This document shows positions 14,364 through 26,000 of a stretch of 64,000 nt of DNA, one piece after another. Position 1 is the first letter of the stretch. Every line of letters begins with the position of its first letter. Both the position numbers and the translations under genes were made by a program. The notes under the pieces were generated by a model. It did not search any database. It worked only from the letters and a program-made list of their open reading frames with translations, and had not been told where the DNA came from. Source of the stretch: Dipteronia dyeriana (Eukaryota > Streptophyta > Magnoliopsida > Sapindales > Sapindaceae); the NCBI GenBank assembly GCA_032871835.1, contig CM065299.1, forward strand, positions 28,599,074 through 28,663,073. Reading direction: 5' to 3'.

Positions 14364-15479
14364 ACAAAAACCCAGGACAAAACAAATACACACAACACAA
14401 TATTGCAATAAAGGAGAAACTCAATGGAAAAATATTGAATAAAAATAATTTATTTCATAAGATGTAGACAACAATTAACATTTATTACTAAAATGGTTAA
14501 TAGGTAAGCAATATAATCGAAACAAAAAAAAACCTACAACCACCACCAGAGAAGTGAAAGAAGACAAGAAGAAAATTAGAAAAAGAATATGAAATGACAA
14601 ACTTTGGCTGAAGATGAACGAGATGAGAGAGACTAAGTCACCAGAAAGAGATCGAAGCTCCTAATGTTGTTGAGGAATGAGATTGGAGAGAGACTTGACT
14701 CATGAGAATTGAGAGAACAAACAACAGCCGGCTCAGAGAAAGAGCACTAGAAACTTATAAAAGCGTTAGAGTTTTTTATTTTTATTTGTATAGGTGGTTC
14801 ATATCAGTCCAAATCAATTTTGGAAAACCAAAATCGAATTAAATCGAAAAAAATTTGGTTTTTAAATTTCCAAACCGATTTATACTGAATTTATTCAATG
14901 AACCAAACAGAAACCTTTTTTGGTTCAAATGGGTTCGATTCCGAACTTAGCGCTCACCCCTACTTAAGAGATTCATTTAAAGATTGTCTAGTAAAATACA
15001 TTGATATTGATATTGTATTCACTATTTATATTTTTATTTGATGATCTGCAATTTCAACATATTGATTGTTTCATGAGGTTGTTACTGAGAATTAAAATAG
15101 AATCAGAGTAGTACAATAGTAGGATAGTGATACTACTCACTTACTTTTTTTTAAATGTCAAGTGACATCCTATTATTACTTTTCGAAATTTTTATTTTCG
15201 GTGGACTAACTATATATTATTCATTCATTCAGACCGATATTGAGATTAGGGAAAAGATATTATATGGAGTCTAGGAAGACTTTTTCCAAGGACAACTGGA
15301 TCATTCCAGATGAGCTAGCAGCTTTTGTGTGAGAGGGTCAGCTTACTTAGTAACAACCTTGGTGAGATTATGATAAGATAATTTCTGATGAATACAATTT
15401 CAATGAACTTCATTTCAATTTCAAGACACTTACAAATATTCATTTCTTAGAATATAGGTTTTGAAACCGAGTTACGTGT
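14364..15479. other. Intergenic DNA with a degenerate hAT-end-like fragment
   Basis: No gene is visible. About 14790-14965 is rich in AACCAAA/GGTTC words and ends GCTCACCCCTA, like the right end of the hAT element at 42728-43417. The left end is not clear, so this is probably a decayed relative. Confidence 0.4.
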
Positions 15480-17330
15480 GGCATGTGTAAAACCGTAGTT
15501 ATAAAAATAATACTCGCAAGTGCATGAATATTGAAGATAAGCACAACAGCAAGTAAAGATCGTTCCCACGAGCAAAAGTGATTTATTGATTGAAAAACTA
15601 ATTTTAATTAAAAATAGATTAAAGAAACCAGAAGTTGATGATGAATTGGATTAAACTAAAAAAACTAAATTAAAATAAACTAATTAAAGAAATTGAGAAA
15701 ATTGAGTTGTGGTCAAGGGTGAGAAAGCACTTGTTTATCAATGATCTCCAATTATGAACACTCAATGTATGGAATTAATTTGTAAACAAGATTTAATCAA
15801 TTATAAGGTTCATTCTTTATCTTTAATGTAACTATTACCGTTCGGTCGCGGTTTGAGTCACGTGTTCCAAACTGTTATTCAACTTATGGTCAAGGTGTGA
15901 ACAATGATCGAAAACCCATTAAGCGTAAGAAATAATAACCGAATTCTATTACTTTGTCTTGGTCAAGCTAAATATAAAATTCATTCATTCATTCAAAAGA
16001 TCATTAATTAAGATTAAGTTTTGTCAACTCTAATTTTAATTCTTAGATAGTCTTAATCTTGAAATCATACCAAATAATCATTCACCTTTTGGTCCATGTA
16101 TGAATAAGAATTACAACTAATGAGGATCAAGCAGTTAAGAACAATGAATAAATCAAGAATTGAATTGAAGAAATAATAATATTGATCCAAACATGAGCAT
16201 TCACAAAAGGTTCACATTGATTCCCTAGTTATGGAATTAGTTACACGCCATGAAAATAAAAGAAGAGAAAGAAAAGATAAAATTCACCTTGGCCTTCAAT
16301 GAGTTCTTCAAGTCTTCAATGATGAATTCTTCTTCATCTTCGGTGTGTGAAGATGAATGAAATTTGTGAGGTGATGTAAGGTGATGGAGTGGTACGGGAC
16401 GGCCCCCTTGGTGGCTTGGGACCTCTCTTGGCTTGTATATCATGAAATTAGGGTTCACAAGGGGTTTAAATATGTGTAGATGTTAGGTCATGACTTTAAA
16501 CAACAAGGAAAAATTCCCTTTTAGAACTCTACCTTTTTTAGATTTTATTTCTTTCCAAATGCAATAAAATTGACTACTTATTGAAGGAAGATTAGGATTA
16601 GGTGTCAACTTGTTTGCACAAGACTCCCACACAACTCCAAGAAGGAAATAATTCCCGTTCCGACAACTTGCAAAATAAATCTCGTCATTATTCACGGAAT
16701 CATGATTGATCTGATCATCCGGTACTAAAATGGGTATAACTTCTTATAAGAATATCGGAATTGCAATCTAAAATGTTTACCAAAAACTAGACTTCTAGGG
16801 CTTTACATCCATAGGTAGTAGGACACACAATTCAATTAGAGCTTAGAGATATGAGCACCGTAATATGACTATTCTGCACTGACCGAAAATTATCTTTCAC
16901 GGTATGTTGCGCAGCATAGACCGCAGTTGAGGTTGATGCCTAGGAAGCGGCATGAACCGCGTAAAAGAACATAAATCCAACTGGAATGTACCGCTGACTA
17001 CGCCGTGGTTGGTGCTCTGTAAGGACGGCGACCTATGTCGTGGTTGTTGATAGTTTTGCCCTTTTTCTTCCTCGTTTTAGCTATTTCCCTTGAAAGTAAC
17101 ATCAAACACTTCATCTAAAGAATGTGACCTACACATGCTTAACAAACACATAAAATATATAATTTCACCCAAGAACAAATAAAAAATAATAGGAAATTAG
17201 GACCTAAAACATGTACAGAAATAAACCAATCAATGTGTTCATATCCTTGGGTGCTATGTGAATTTCACTTTTACACCCGTAAAATAGAGATTTATGACTC
17301 ATTACAATAGGAAAATAAAAATGAGAAATG
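15480..17330. repeat. Probable dispersed non-autonomous retroelement
   Basis: The block starts with sequence of the type 'actcgcaagtgcatgaat ... gatcgttcccac', which I recall as a widespread plant repeat. It goes on to a region with a minus-strand open frame (16237-16458) rich in SSSH and EDEEE. A GC-richer patch lies near 16920-17050. No reverse transcriptase, LTR pair or target duplication could be fixed, so class and borders are uncertain. Confidence 0.3.
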
Positions 17331-17587
17331 ACAAGAACGGACAACTCGTATTAAATTCGTCTTCTCATTTTTACTTAGGAAGAGTTGTATTGTGTTCGTT
17401 ATGAAGTACATTGATTTTTTTTTCTAAACAAACTAATTATATAAATTTAACAACTACTTGATGTAATGCAAATTTGAGATTTGATTGGTATTTGGAACTA
17501 ATTGCTTGATGTTCTATGGTAGGTAGAGTGATATGGTTTTGCAATGCAATGTTGTGTTGTGTTGCTGAGATATGACATTATGATTTA

Positions 17588-17770
17588 GGGAAATAATCAT
17601 TTCCCTCATGTAGTTTGCCATATTATCCACTTTTCCCCCTCTACTTTCAACATTCTCCACTTTTCTTCCTGTATACCGATATCGATATGGTGAAATTGGG
17701 TTGTAATTATGCATGGGAGGGGGGAAAGTGGAGAATAGGGCAAACTACAGGGATACAATGATTATTATCC
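17588..17770. mobile_element. Short Mutator-like MITE (183 bp)
   Basis: The left end GGGAAATAATCATTTCCCTC... and the inverted right end ...ACAATGATTATTATCC share an imperfect inverted repeat of about 50 bases (TAGTTTGCC, CCACTTTTCCCCC). Flanking 9-mers are TATGATTTA and TATGATTAA (8 of 9 match), as expected for Mutator-like elements. The large palindrome at 59870-60805 has the same ends. Confidence 0.75.
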
Positions 17771-18239
17771 TATGATTAATGCAGGTAATCGAATTTTTTG
17801 GTAATGTCAAAAAACAGAGGTTCTTCTATGAATGTCATTGTGGAATCGTGGGATACCTTGCAGAATCTTTGGCATTCTCCTACAAATATAAACATGAGTG
17901 TGTTAACTAACATTAAATATTCTTTGGTTTTTTATCATTTGTTTTCTTTTACAATGACATCATTTGTATGTCTGGCCTGTGATACCAGTGATGGCAATAC
18001 TTGTCACCTATTCTCAATGTCCGACAAACTATTCATTCACTATCACATTTTCCAGAAAAGCCTCACCCAGCCCTATATGAAGTGCTGGAATTAGTTTTCT
18101 TCTCAGAATACTTTGAGTTCTCACTACATTAGTGTTAATGAGTATATGTATGATTGGTTTTCTTAAGTTTATTTCACTTTTTTTGTAGTATTTTTAAATT
18201 TTTTTTGTATCTTTTTAATGAAAATAAGAAAATTAGATA

Positions 18240-18541
18240 GTTGAGTCTGTGGAGAAGAAGGTTGATTATGTGATAAGAAGTTTGTGGAGGTCAAGTATAT
18301 GGAGGAGAAGTATGAGTCTGTGGAGGTCGAGTTTATGGAGAAGAAGTATGAGTCCGTGGAGGTCAAGTCTCAGAAGGAGAAGGCTGTGGAGGAGAAGGTT
18401 GAATCTGTAGAGGTCAAGTCTGTGGAAAAGAAGGTTGTGGAGGAGACAACTAAGTGCGTGGTGGAAAATGTTGAGTTTGTGAAGAAAAGTCTATGGAGAA
18501 AAGTATATAGATTAAACTATGGTAGACTTGTAGTAATTTAA
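18240..18541 (+). repeat. Degenerate tandem repeat encoding VE/EK-rich segments, copy 1
   Basis: Units of the type GTGGAGGTCAAGTCTGTGGAGAAG repeat imperfectly. The open frame 18284-18541 reads as repeating EVKSVEEK-like words ending in VVEETTK. It could be a captured or decayed coding exon, but I see no start context, splice sites or known domain. A second, related copy lies at 19441-19590. Confidence 0.45.
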
Positions 18542-19440
18542 AACTACTAATCACTTACTTACCATTGTTACCAATTCCCATTCCATTTCAAACCCACCAA
18601 TTTTCTCAACTCTTACGTCTCTCTTGCTCAGTTGCTCAACCACAAGTTTGTTTTTTTTTCTTGCAATTTTTTTATTATTTATCTTGTTATTTATATATCT
18701 TGTTATTTATATTTTCATAGTTATTTCCAATCCATCAATTTCTCTCAAGTCTCTCTTGCTCAGCTATCCAAGTAAGGTGTTTTACTTTTATTTTATTTTT
18801 CTTGCATTTTATTTTTACATTTATATTTTTCTAGTTAGTTATTTATTTTATTTTATTTTATTTTAGTTACTATTGTATATGAAAATAATATTGTGAAATA
18901 ATGAATTTTTATACTAATTAGTTATTTGTTTACTTTTTGCTCTAATATCACTAGTTGTAAATCTAATTTTATGATAATTAGATATGTCTTCTTATTGTGA
19001 ACATAATTTTTGACTTAGCCCACCTTGACAAAATTTATTGGCCACATTTGTGAATTGTTTTATTTGTTTATTGATTTGTGAAAACCTTATGTTTTACTTG
19101 GCTTTGTTATATAAGTTACCTAATTTATTTTTTCTTTAGATTGACAAGTTTTATGAGATTCAATACAATGTGAATGATGAAATTAATTTTTGGTCCACAA
19201 GAGGATTTCAGAAACTACCAGAAAACAATAATTTTTAAATTTTTGAGGCAATGGATGCTGGGAACATTACCAAACGATAATCTCATTTTAATTGCAAACG
19301 TATTTGACTGTTTCCACATACATTGATCTGTATGTTTCTTCTCATAGTTTTATTTGTTCTTTACTTTTTGCTCATTTTAAACTACTTTTTTACTAAGTTT
19401 ATGAGTTAGACCTAGTGTGTTTTGATATTTTTCTTTAAAG

Positions 19441-19590
19441 ACCACCATTTTTGAGGAGAAGTCTAGGGAGGAGAATGCTGAGTTTGTAGAGGTCAAGTCT
19501 ATGGAAAAAAAGGTTGTGGAGGAGACAACTAAGTATGTGGAGGAGAATATTGAGTTTGTAGAGGAAAAGTCATGGAGTGAACTATAGTAG
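19441..19590 (+). repeat. VE/EK-rich coding-like repeat, copy 2
   Basis: Closely related to 18415-18530: both carry the string GTTGTGGAGGAGACAACTAAG followed by a similar tail. The frame closes at a stop near 19585. The spacing of about 1 kb and the location beside a MULE transposase pseudogene suggest both copies belong to transposon sequence. Confidence 0.5.
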
Positions 19591-19829
19591 ACTGGTAGTA
19601 TTTTGCTCTGTTATTTTGTTTTTTTTAAGGAAAGAAAATAGGTTGTTTCTCTATATTTTTACATTGGAGTTTCTATGTTGATGACCAACTACTTCAACAA
19701 ACTCTATTGTGGAAAGTACGGTCTCACAATTGGTTGTTTCCTTATGTTTTAACACTGGAGTTAATTGCCTCTACAATATTCATAATCATAAATTTGTATT
19801 TTTTTCTTAAGACAATATGCAAGTGATTA

Positions 19830-21260
19830 TCTTTATGCACTGGCGTTCATAAGATAGTCAAAGGTATGATGATCAATGTTGGAAATATCAGTCATATATT
19901 TTTCACACATTAAAGTTCTGTACGAACAATGAGCATATTTATATAACTGCATCACATCATCACATTTTGAAGGCTCATTCTTCATATTCTGCTTCAAGTT
20001 GAAGTAATATATACAATGGGTCATAGTGGAATACACATTTCTCATCTCATTTGCAATGCTGTTGTGACAATAAAACATAATGACTAAATGTTCAAGTGTG
20101 TTGATCGCTTCACGTAAATGAGGTAGAAATCAAGTCTAGGCTTTATCTTTCTCACCAACCACGAAACCAAATGTAAGGGGGTAGACTGTGTCTATACCAT
20201 CATTGCATGTCGCAACAAATATAACACCTTCATAGCCACCCTTCGGCCTAATAACCAATTGAAAACCTGACAACGATTGTCTAAGACTGAAAAAGGCAAC
20301 CGAAATCAATTCCACACTTATGTTTCAATAGTTGGTAATTGTGCTAGGATTTGTTTCGGCCAACAGGTTAAATAGCCTAAAAGGAATTGGTATGATTCAT
20401 ACGCCTTACTGTATACAATTGTTCGTGCATGCTGTGCAACCTTCCACGTTTTCGTGTACAATAGTTGAGTACCATATTCCTCTTTCAATTCTCTCATTAT
20501 ATCTTTTAGATGATTGTCAGCACAGTTGCTCAATTTAAGGGCATACAACTGTCCAATTACATTGACACTAACATCTCGAAATTGTCCCCTACACACATCT
20601 ACTTCACAATTGTGAGTCCTAATGAATTTTTTTGGCATGCCTATACATACAATGCTCCTTCATGATTGCCATTATAGCGAACTGACAGTTTATATCCTTG
20701 CAGCCAGCTCAAATCGATACTTTGTCGACCGTTTGACTCTAATTTCTCCTTGTTCTCAAAAACTTCTCCCATTGATAAAGAATATTGATGTTGCTGGTGT
20801 GACAATACCAAAAAAATACTGATCTACACAATGGAGGATCCAACATGATGGAGCTGTATGGAAATGGGTCATATGATAAACCACGAAAAGTAACAGCTTC
20901 AACACCAGCACAATTCTTAACTCCTTTAAAACCATCTCCTCCAACACTGGCCCTTACTCAGCTCCGATTAAGTTATCATCTAGATTACTAGGCTAATCAT
21001 GCTCAATCAAGTTTCCGTCTTTAGTATCGGAATCTGTAGTGCGACACCCAAGATTAACGTAATTGAAAAACGAAGGTGGAATTTCCTCATCGTTTATCCC
21101 TAAATCAACTTTTGGTTGGTTACTACCACTAACAAATGTGAAATTTGTACAAAATGGTGGAGGTTCGTGTACATGTCCATCTCCACCATATCCACATATA
21201 TCTCTTTGATTGATGAATCATCGCAAAACATAAAATATCATTGTCACATTTCACACGGTA
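19830..21260 (-). pseudogene. Mutator-like (MULE) transposase, decayed
   Basis: Several minus-strand pieces line up with a MULE transposase in N-to-C order. About 21020-21210 holds an N-terminal GDGHVHEPPPF segment. The piece at 20318-20638 carries HLKDIMRELKEEYG. About 20140-20300 holds the catalytic-core block (VIFVATCNDG ... YPLTFGFVVGE), where two expected Trp codons are stops (TAG and TGA). The piece at 19833-20078 carries SIANEMRNVY and HHTFDYLMNA. MULE transposases cut and paste DNA with 9-bp target duplications. Stops and frame changes rule out a working enzyme, and the C-terminal SWIM finger region is not visible. Terminal inverted repeats were not identified. Confidence 0.8.
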
Positions 21261-22329
21261 TTTTGTCAAACGTAATCATCACTTAATCACCCCATAAAAA
21301 AATGATGTCATAAATATTTGTCAATCTTAGTCCGTTCGTACGTCTTCTCTACTAGCTCATTATATGACAACTTGTTTTCCACAACTCTCCAATAAGTTCA
21401 CCACCCACATAAACTACATCTTTTTATCGATCATTGTAATTGATTGCTAGCCTAAAACTATTAATACTTCATGAAACAATTTAAAATTGAAAAAAAAAAG
21501 TCTGGTTCATAATTTTTTTTACAAGAAAAACAGTATTTTACATTTTCTAGGGATATACCACGTTAAGCATGAGGCTTCAAAAGAGCTAGTCCGATTCGGT
21601 ATGAATCTATTCTGGGTCCGCTACGACCCTGTCCAATATTTTAGAGGACCGAAATTGATTTGGGCTTAGTATATAATAGCCTGAATTCGGATTGAGCTTT
21701 TATAAATTATTATGCGGACCGAGTCCAGTCCGAACCCGAAATATCCGATCCGAATTATATATATATATATATATATATTCTAATTTTCTATTTTATTATT
21801 TTATAATGTTTGTAACACAAATTTTGAAATTGAAAAGAAAAAAGTAAAGAAAAAAATATATTGAGTTTTGCCTGTGCTTGGCAAATCATGATTAATAAAT
21901 ACTTTATTTATAATAAATGTTGAATAACGATAACTATAATTTACCGTAGCTTAGTGGTAAGACCTACTCTTATGAATCAGCTTAGTTCAATTTCCCATAA
22001 CTCTTTTATCACAGTAATTGATCCCTTTCCGAAACCGAGTCAAAAATCCGATGGGTTCTGAAATTACTGGCCGGGCTAGCCCCATGACACCCGTTTCTTC
22101 CATCTTCACTAAGAAAACCTTCAACAAAATAACAAAGTTTCTTCCATGAATGGTCACACTAAAAAAAATGACTACTTTAATTAGATATTTTTTAGGCAAT
22201 TTTCCCAGGTTTTAATGTAGAGGCAATCATAAATTATAAACATATCGATTCTTGCCCATTGGTACTCTTTTCATGATTTTCATTTATATTTTTCATCTTT
22301 TAGAAAATAAAGTTATTTATTAACTCCCA
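21261..22329. other. Intergenic DNA, no supported gene
   Basis: A CGGACCGAGTCC-type degenerate patch lies near 21580-21745 and an (AT)n run near 21758-21778. A tRNA-like A-box (TAGCTTAGTGG) occurs near 21946 without a convincing B-box or cloverleaf. Nothing else is recognisable. Confidence 0.4.
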
Positions 22330-22860
22330 AAAGGAACAGAAACTAGATCAAGACGGGCAAAAATCACAACCCAGTTAGCAACAGCACGTGCAAGTGTGCA
22401 ACCTTATTACAAATTTACAACTAAGTTGGACTTTATCAGCTAAAATGTCCTGAATATCTAAAACATGATATTGGCCACATCCCCATTTGACCATCTGATT
22501 CGACTTGCAAAGAGGCCTTCAAAAATCGCTCTTGCTTCAGCAGCCTCAAAAACTAAGGCTGCCGAATCAACAATCGCACCCTTCTCATCTCTGAAGACCA
22601 AACTCACTCATGCCCAGGTAGCCGGAGAAGCAGAAACAGCATCACAGGAAGCCCAAGAAATAAACCTGTCAACAAATTCTACAGCCCTATCCCAACTGTT
22701 CATCATAAATAATAATACCACTGCCATACAAACATTGATTCCTACTCGACCACAAACATCCAAGATCCCGCACCTAATCTCATCAGCATACCAAAATATA
22801 TCGAATCTAGTACTAAGGTCAATGGAAATTTTAATGCCATTGCACTAACAAAGAAACCTG
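22330..22860 (-). pseudogene. LINE-type RNase H-like (RVT_3) fragment, frameshifted
   Basis: On minus, one frame reads VFRDEKGAIVDSAALVFEAA, then EARAIFEGL, the usual RVT_3 pattern. A +1 shift gives VESDGQ, then DIQDILADK. After further shifts come NKVAHL and ARAVANW, the typical C-terminal NxVAHxLAR motif. The order matches the C-terminal RNase H domain of plant LINE elements, or a host RVT_3 protein. Several frameshifts and stops make it non-functional. It lies directly downstream of the CLASSY gene. Confidence 0.7.
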
Positions 22861-23016
22861 CCAATCTGCCGCAGCACATCATCAGCTAAAAAAAATCAAG
22901 GAGATTTTCAAAGATAATGACTTACAAGGCCACCGGACAGTTCTCCAGAACAAAAAAAGGTGGCAGGTATATAATTTTCCAAGACAAAAATATCACACAA
23001 ATGAATTATGAATATG

Positions 23017-26000
23017 CTACCTCTCTCCTAATATGCCATAGGTATCAATCAACTTCGATTCATCGTACTCCTCTATTATGTTTTCAATGTATTTCTGCTT
23101 GTCATGTTGCACCATCTCCTCCAAAATTTTATCTTCTATTGTGTTTGAAGAAATTTTCCAAGCATTGGCCTCTTCGTCTGAAGTAAAGACTGATTTTGAC
23201 AACCAGTCCTTCCTTGCTTGTCGAGAACATTTCTTCTCCTCCATTGTCCCTGATGTAATGAGACGGTAAACATGTACAAATTTCTTCTGCCCCAGTCTAT
23301 ATGCTCGGCTTATAGCTTGTCTGTCCACTGACGGGTTCCATGCAACATCAAGCAACACTAATCTGGAAGCCCCCACCAGATTGATCCCTTCGCAACAAGC
23401 TGTTTTCGAAGCAAGCAATACCTTTACTTCGCTAGAGGGGTCATTGAAAACATTGATTGAAGATTGGCGCAGCCGCACATCTTGCTTACCATCCATGTAC
23501 AACACCTCCCTCCCTTCAATCCAGTCGAAGCTTTCTCGAAGTTGGTCCCTTATCAAGGTTAATGGCTTGATGTATTGACTGAAAACTAAAACTTTTTCAT
23601 TCAATGCTTCACTAAGACGGAGAAGCTCCATTAGAAATTTCGTCTTAATTCCAACCTCAGGATTCAGTCTAAGCCTTTCCAACTCAGCCCTGTTGTCAAT
23701 CAACTCCTCGTTCTCATTCGATTGCTCTAGCAACAGTGATGGATGTGCAGCAATCAAAGAGACATACCAATTCTGCTTAATCATGTCACCAATGGCTTCA
23801 GCACCCTCAAGGAGTCGCTTCTGAAGATCAAAAGGGCGTAAAACGACGACAGACTGCCTCAACCCAGGAAGACTATCTTGCAATACAGTGCCTTTATGCA
23901 CATGCACAAAGGGTGCAATTACGGTTCTAAGCTCGTCCAATTTCTTCTCATCTGAGAGTCTATCATCGGCATCCTTGCCAATGGAACTGGTCAGATATGT
24001 CCATTGCCCCTTTTCTCCTTTTCTCTTGCGCCCCCGCTTTGTGACAGAATCTCTTAGCCTTCCAGACCGCATCCCATCAGCAAATTTCGGCCTCACCAAG
24101 TAGAAAGTATTGAAAAGCTCCTCAAAATTGTTCTGGAATGGCGTCCCAGAGAGAATGATTCGCTTTTCTGTCTGAATTTCTGACAGCGACTTAAAGAGGT
24201 CTGTCTGCTCATTGCGAGGTATGTGCCCTTCATCAAAAACAAAAATACCAGGAAGCTCCAGGAGAATTTTCTTCATCTGCTCATCCACTTCTCTAGACTT
24301 CTTCTCAGTATTCTTCTTACTCCCAACAATTATTTTGAAGCGGCTGTAACTAACTCCTAAAACCCCCCCTCCCTTTTTCCACGACAATAATTTCATTGTC
24401 CGAATGAGGGATTCATGAGGGTTCTGTATCTCCAGCAATTCTGTGCCAGATAACACAGGGCTGTTCAGATTGTGGAAGGTGATCCCAGTCTTCCACTTTT
24501 TAAACTCATCTTCCCAGGTAAGCAGCATGTTGCAAGGAGCAATAATGACTGGCCTGCATGCCGGATACATTTTCATGTAAGCTTGAATGAAGACAATGGC
24601 AAGACGGGTTTTCCCTGTCCCCGGAGCATGAGAGATAATACACCCGTTACCACCATCAGAGATAGTTGAGTGCTTCAACTTATCAAGATCGATCCCGCCT
24701 GCTATATTTCTCCAAATAAATTCGAAGCCTTCACACTGATGTGGATACATGTTATTTTTAACACCAGGAACAAGGTCCCACACGGTGCCTTCTGCCTGAG
24801 AACAAGAAGGATCCAAGCCAGACTGGGAGTCAAAATCAGAGTCCTGAAAGTGGAGGTCACTAGGTCCAGGGTCATCCTCAATTCTTGAATCCCTCCTGTA
24901 TCTTCCAGAAGGATTCTTGGCCTGTAATACGCAAAAAAAGTTTAAAATATCAGATATCTGTTGATTCAATATCGCATTATATACATAAACCAAATTTCAA
25001 CATTCAGCTCTTCTATTTTTCAACATTGACAACAGCAATATTCAAATTAAACAAGCGTCATTATTATTCAGAACAAATACAATCCTCCCTACGGGGTGTT
25101 GCTATCAAGTTAGGCCATAATTAATCAAAAAAGTCTGGAAATAACATCGATATTATAAAAATGATCCTTTCTTCATATGGTAGCTTCATCAAAAAATGCC
25201 TGTGTTACTGTGTGAGCATATAAATTTTGAAGGCGTGCATGCGACATGCGAGTTTGTGAAATTCGATGTTTACTACAAGCATCCCTATGAGATAATATGA
25301 TTTCTTTATCAAGCAAAAGGTCCATAAGAGGAAAAGCCACTTAAACAGAAATGTTTCATGAGTAGACAGATTTCAATTTAATAATGCGAAAAAGTTATAA
25401 TAGAAATATTAACCTTGAATTCAATATGCAAGAACATAATGTGCCAATGAAACATTTACTTAATATCTAAATATAACTCTATAGTAAGAAATTATAAAAG
25501 CTGAAAAAGATTTTTTAAGAGAGAACTCTTTGGTCCTATAGTTAAGTCACCACACACTTGCATTGGTAATTTGAACGGTTATTTAAACCAATTGTATAAA
25601 ATTATCAAGGAATTTGATAAATTATAGTTTTACCTTACTAAAAAACAAAGGTGTTCATAATTAACTATACATACATCTGTGCCTTTGCAATATCAAGCTC
25701 AAATGTATTTACAAATTACAATTATAAAAGTGTTTCATATACTTTCACCAGTTAAATTGCATTCTGCTGACAAATTTAGCTAAACTTACCAACCTAAATT
25801 ATGGCAAAGAAAGTACATGTGGCTCATCCAAAAGCAATGAATACCAACCAAAATTAAGCAATTTAACAGTCTAGACATCTATTCATGCAATCATGCTTGT
25901 GAAAAAAAATAAACAACCTTATGCTGCTTTATGTTATCTATTTCCATTTTCTCATATATCACTCATAATTCAGTGCACACCTTATTTCACATATTCACAG

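Noticed and set aside
16237..16458. 73-residue minus-strand frame
   Set aside because: It lies in repeated retroelement-like DNA, lacks a known domain, and its Ser/Glu-rich composition gives no support.
21936..21996. tRNA-like A-box TAGCTTAGTGG with a weak B-box
   Set aside because: No acceptor stem or anticodon arm could be folded; at best a decayed SINE fragment.
22465..22848. 127-residue plus-strand frame
   Set aside because: It is the antisense shadow of the LINE-type RNase H pseudogene on the minus strand.
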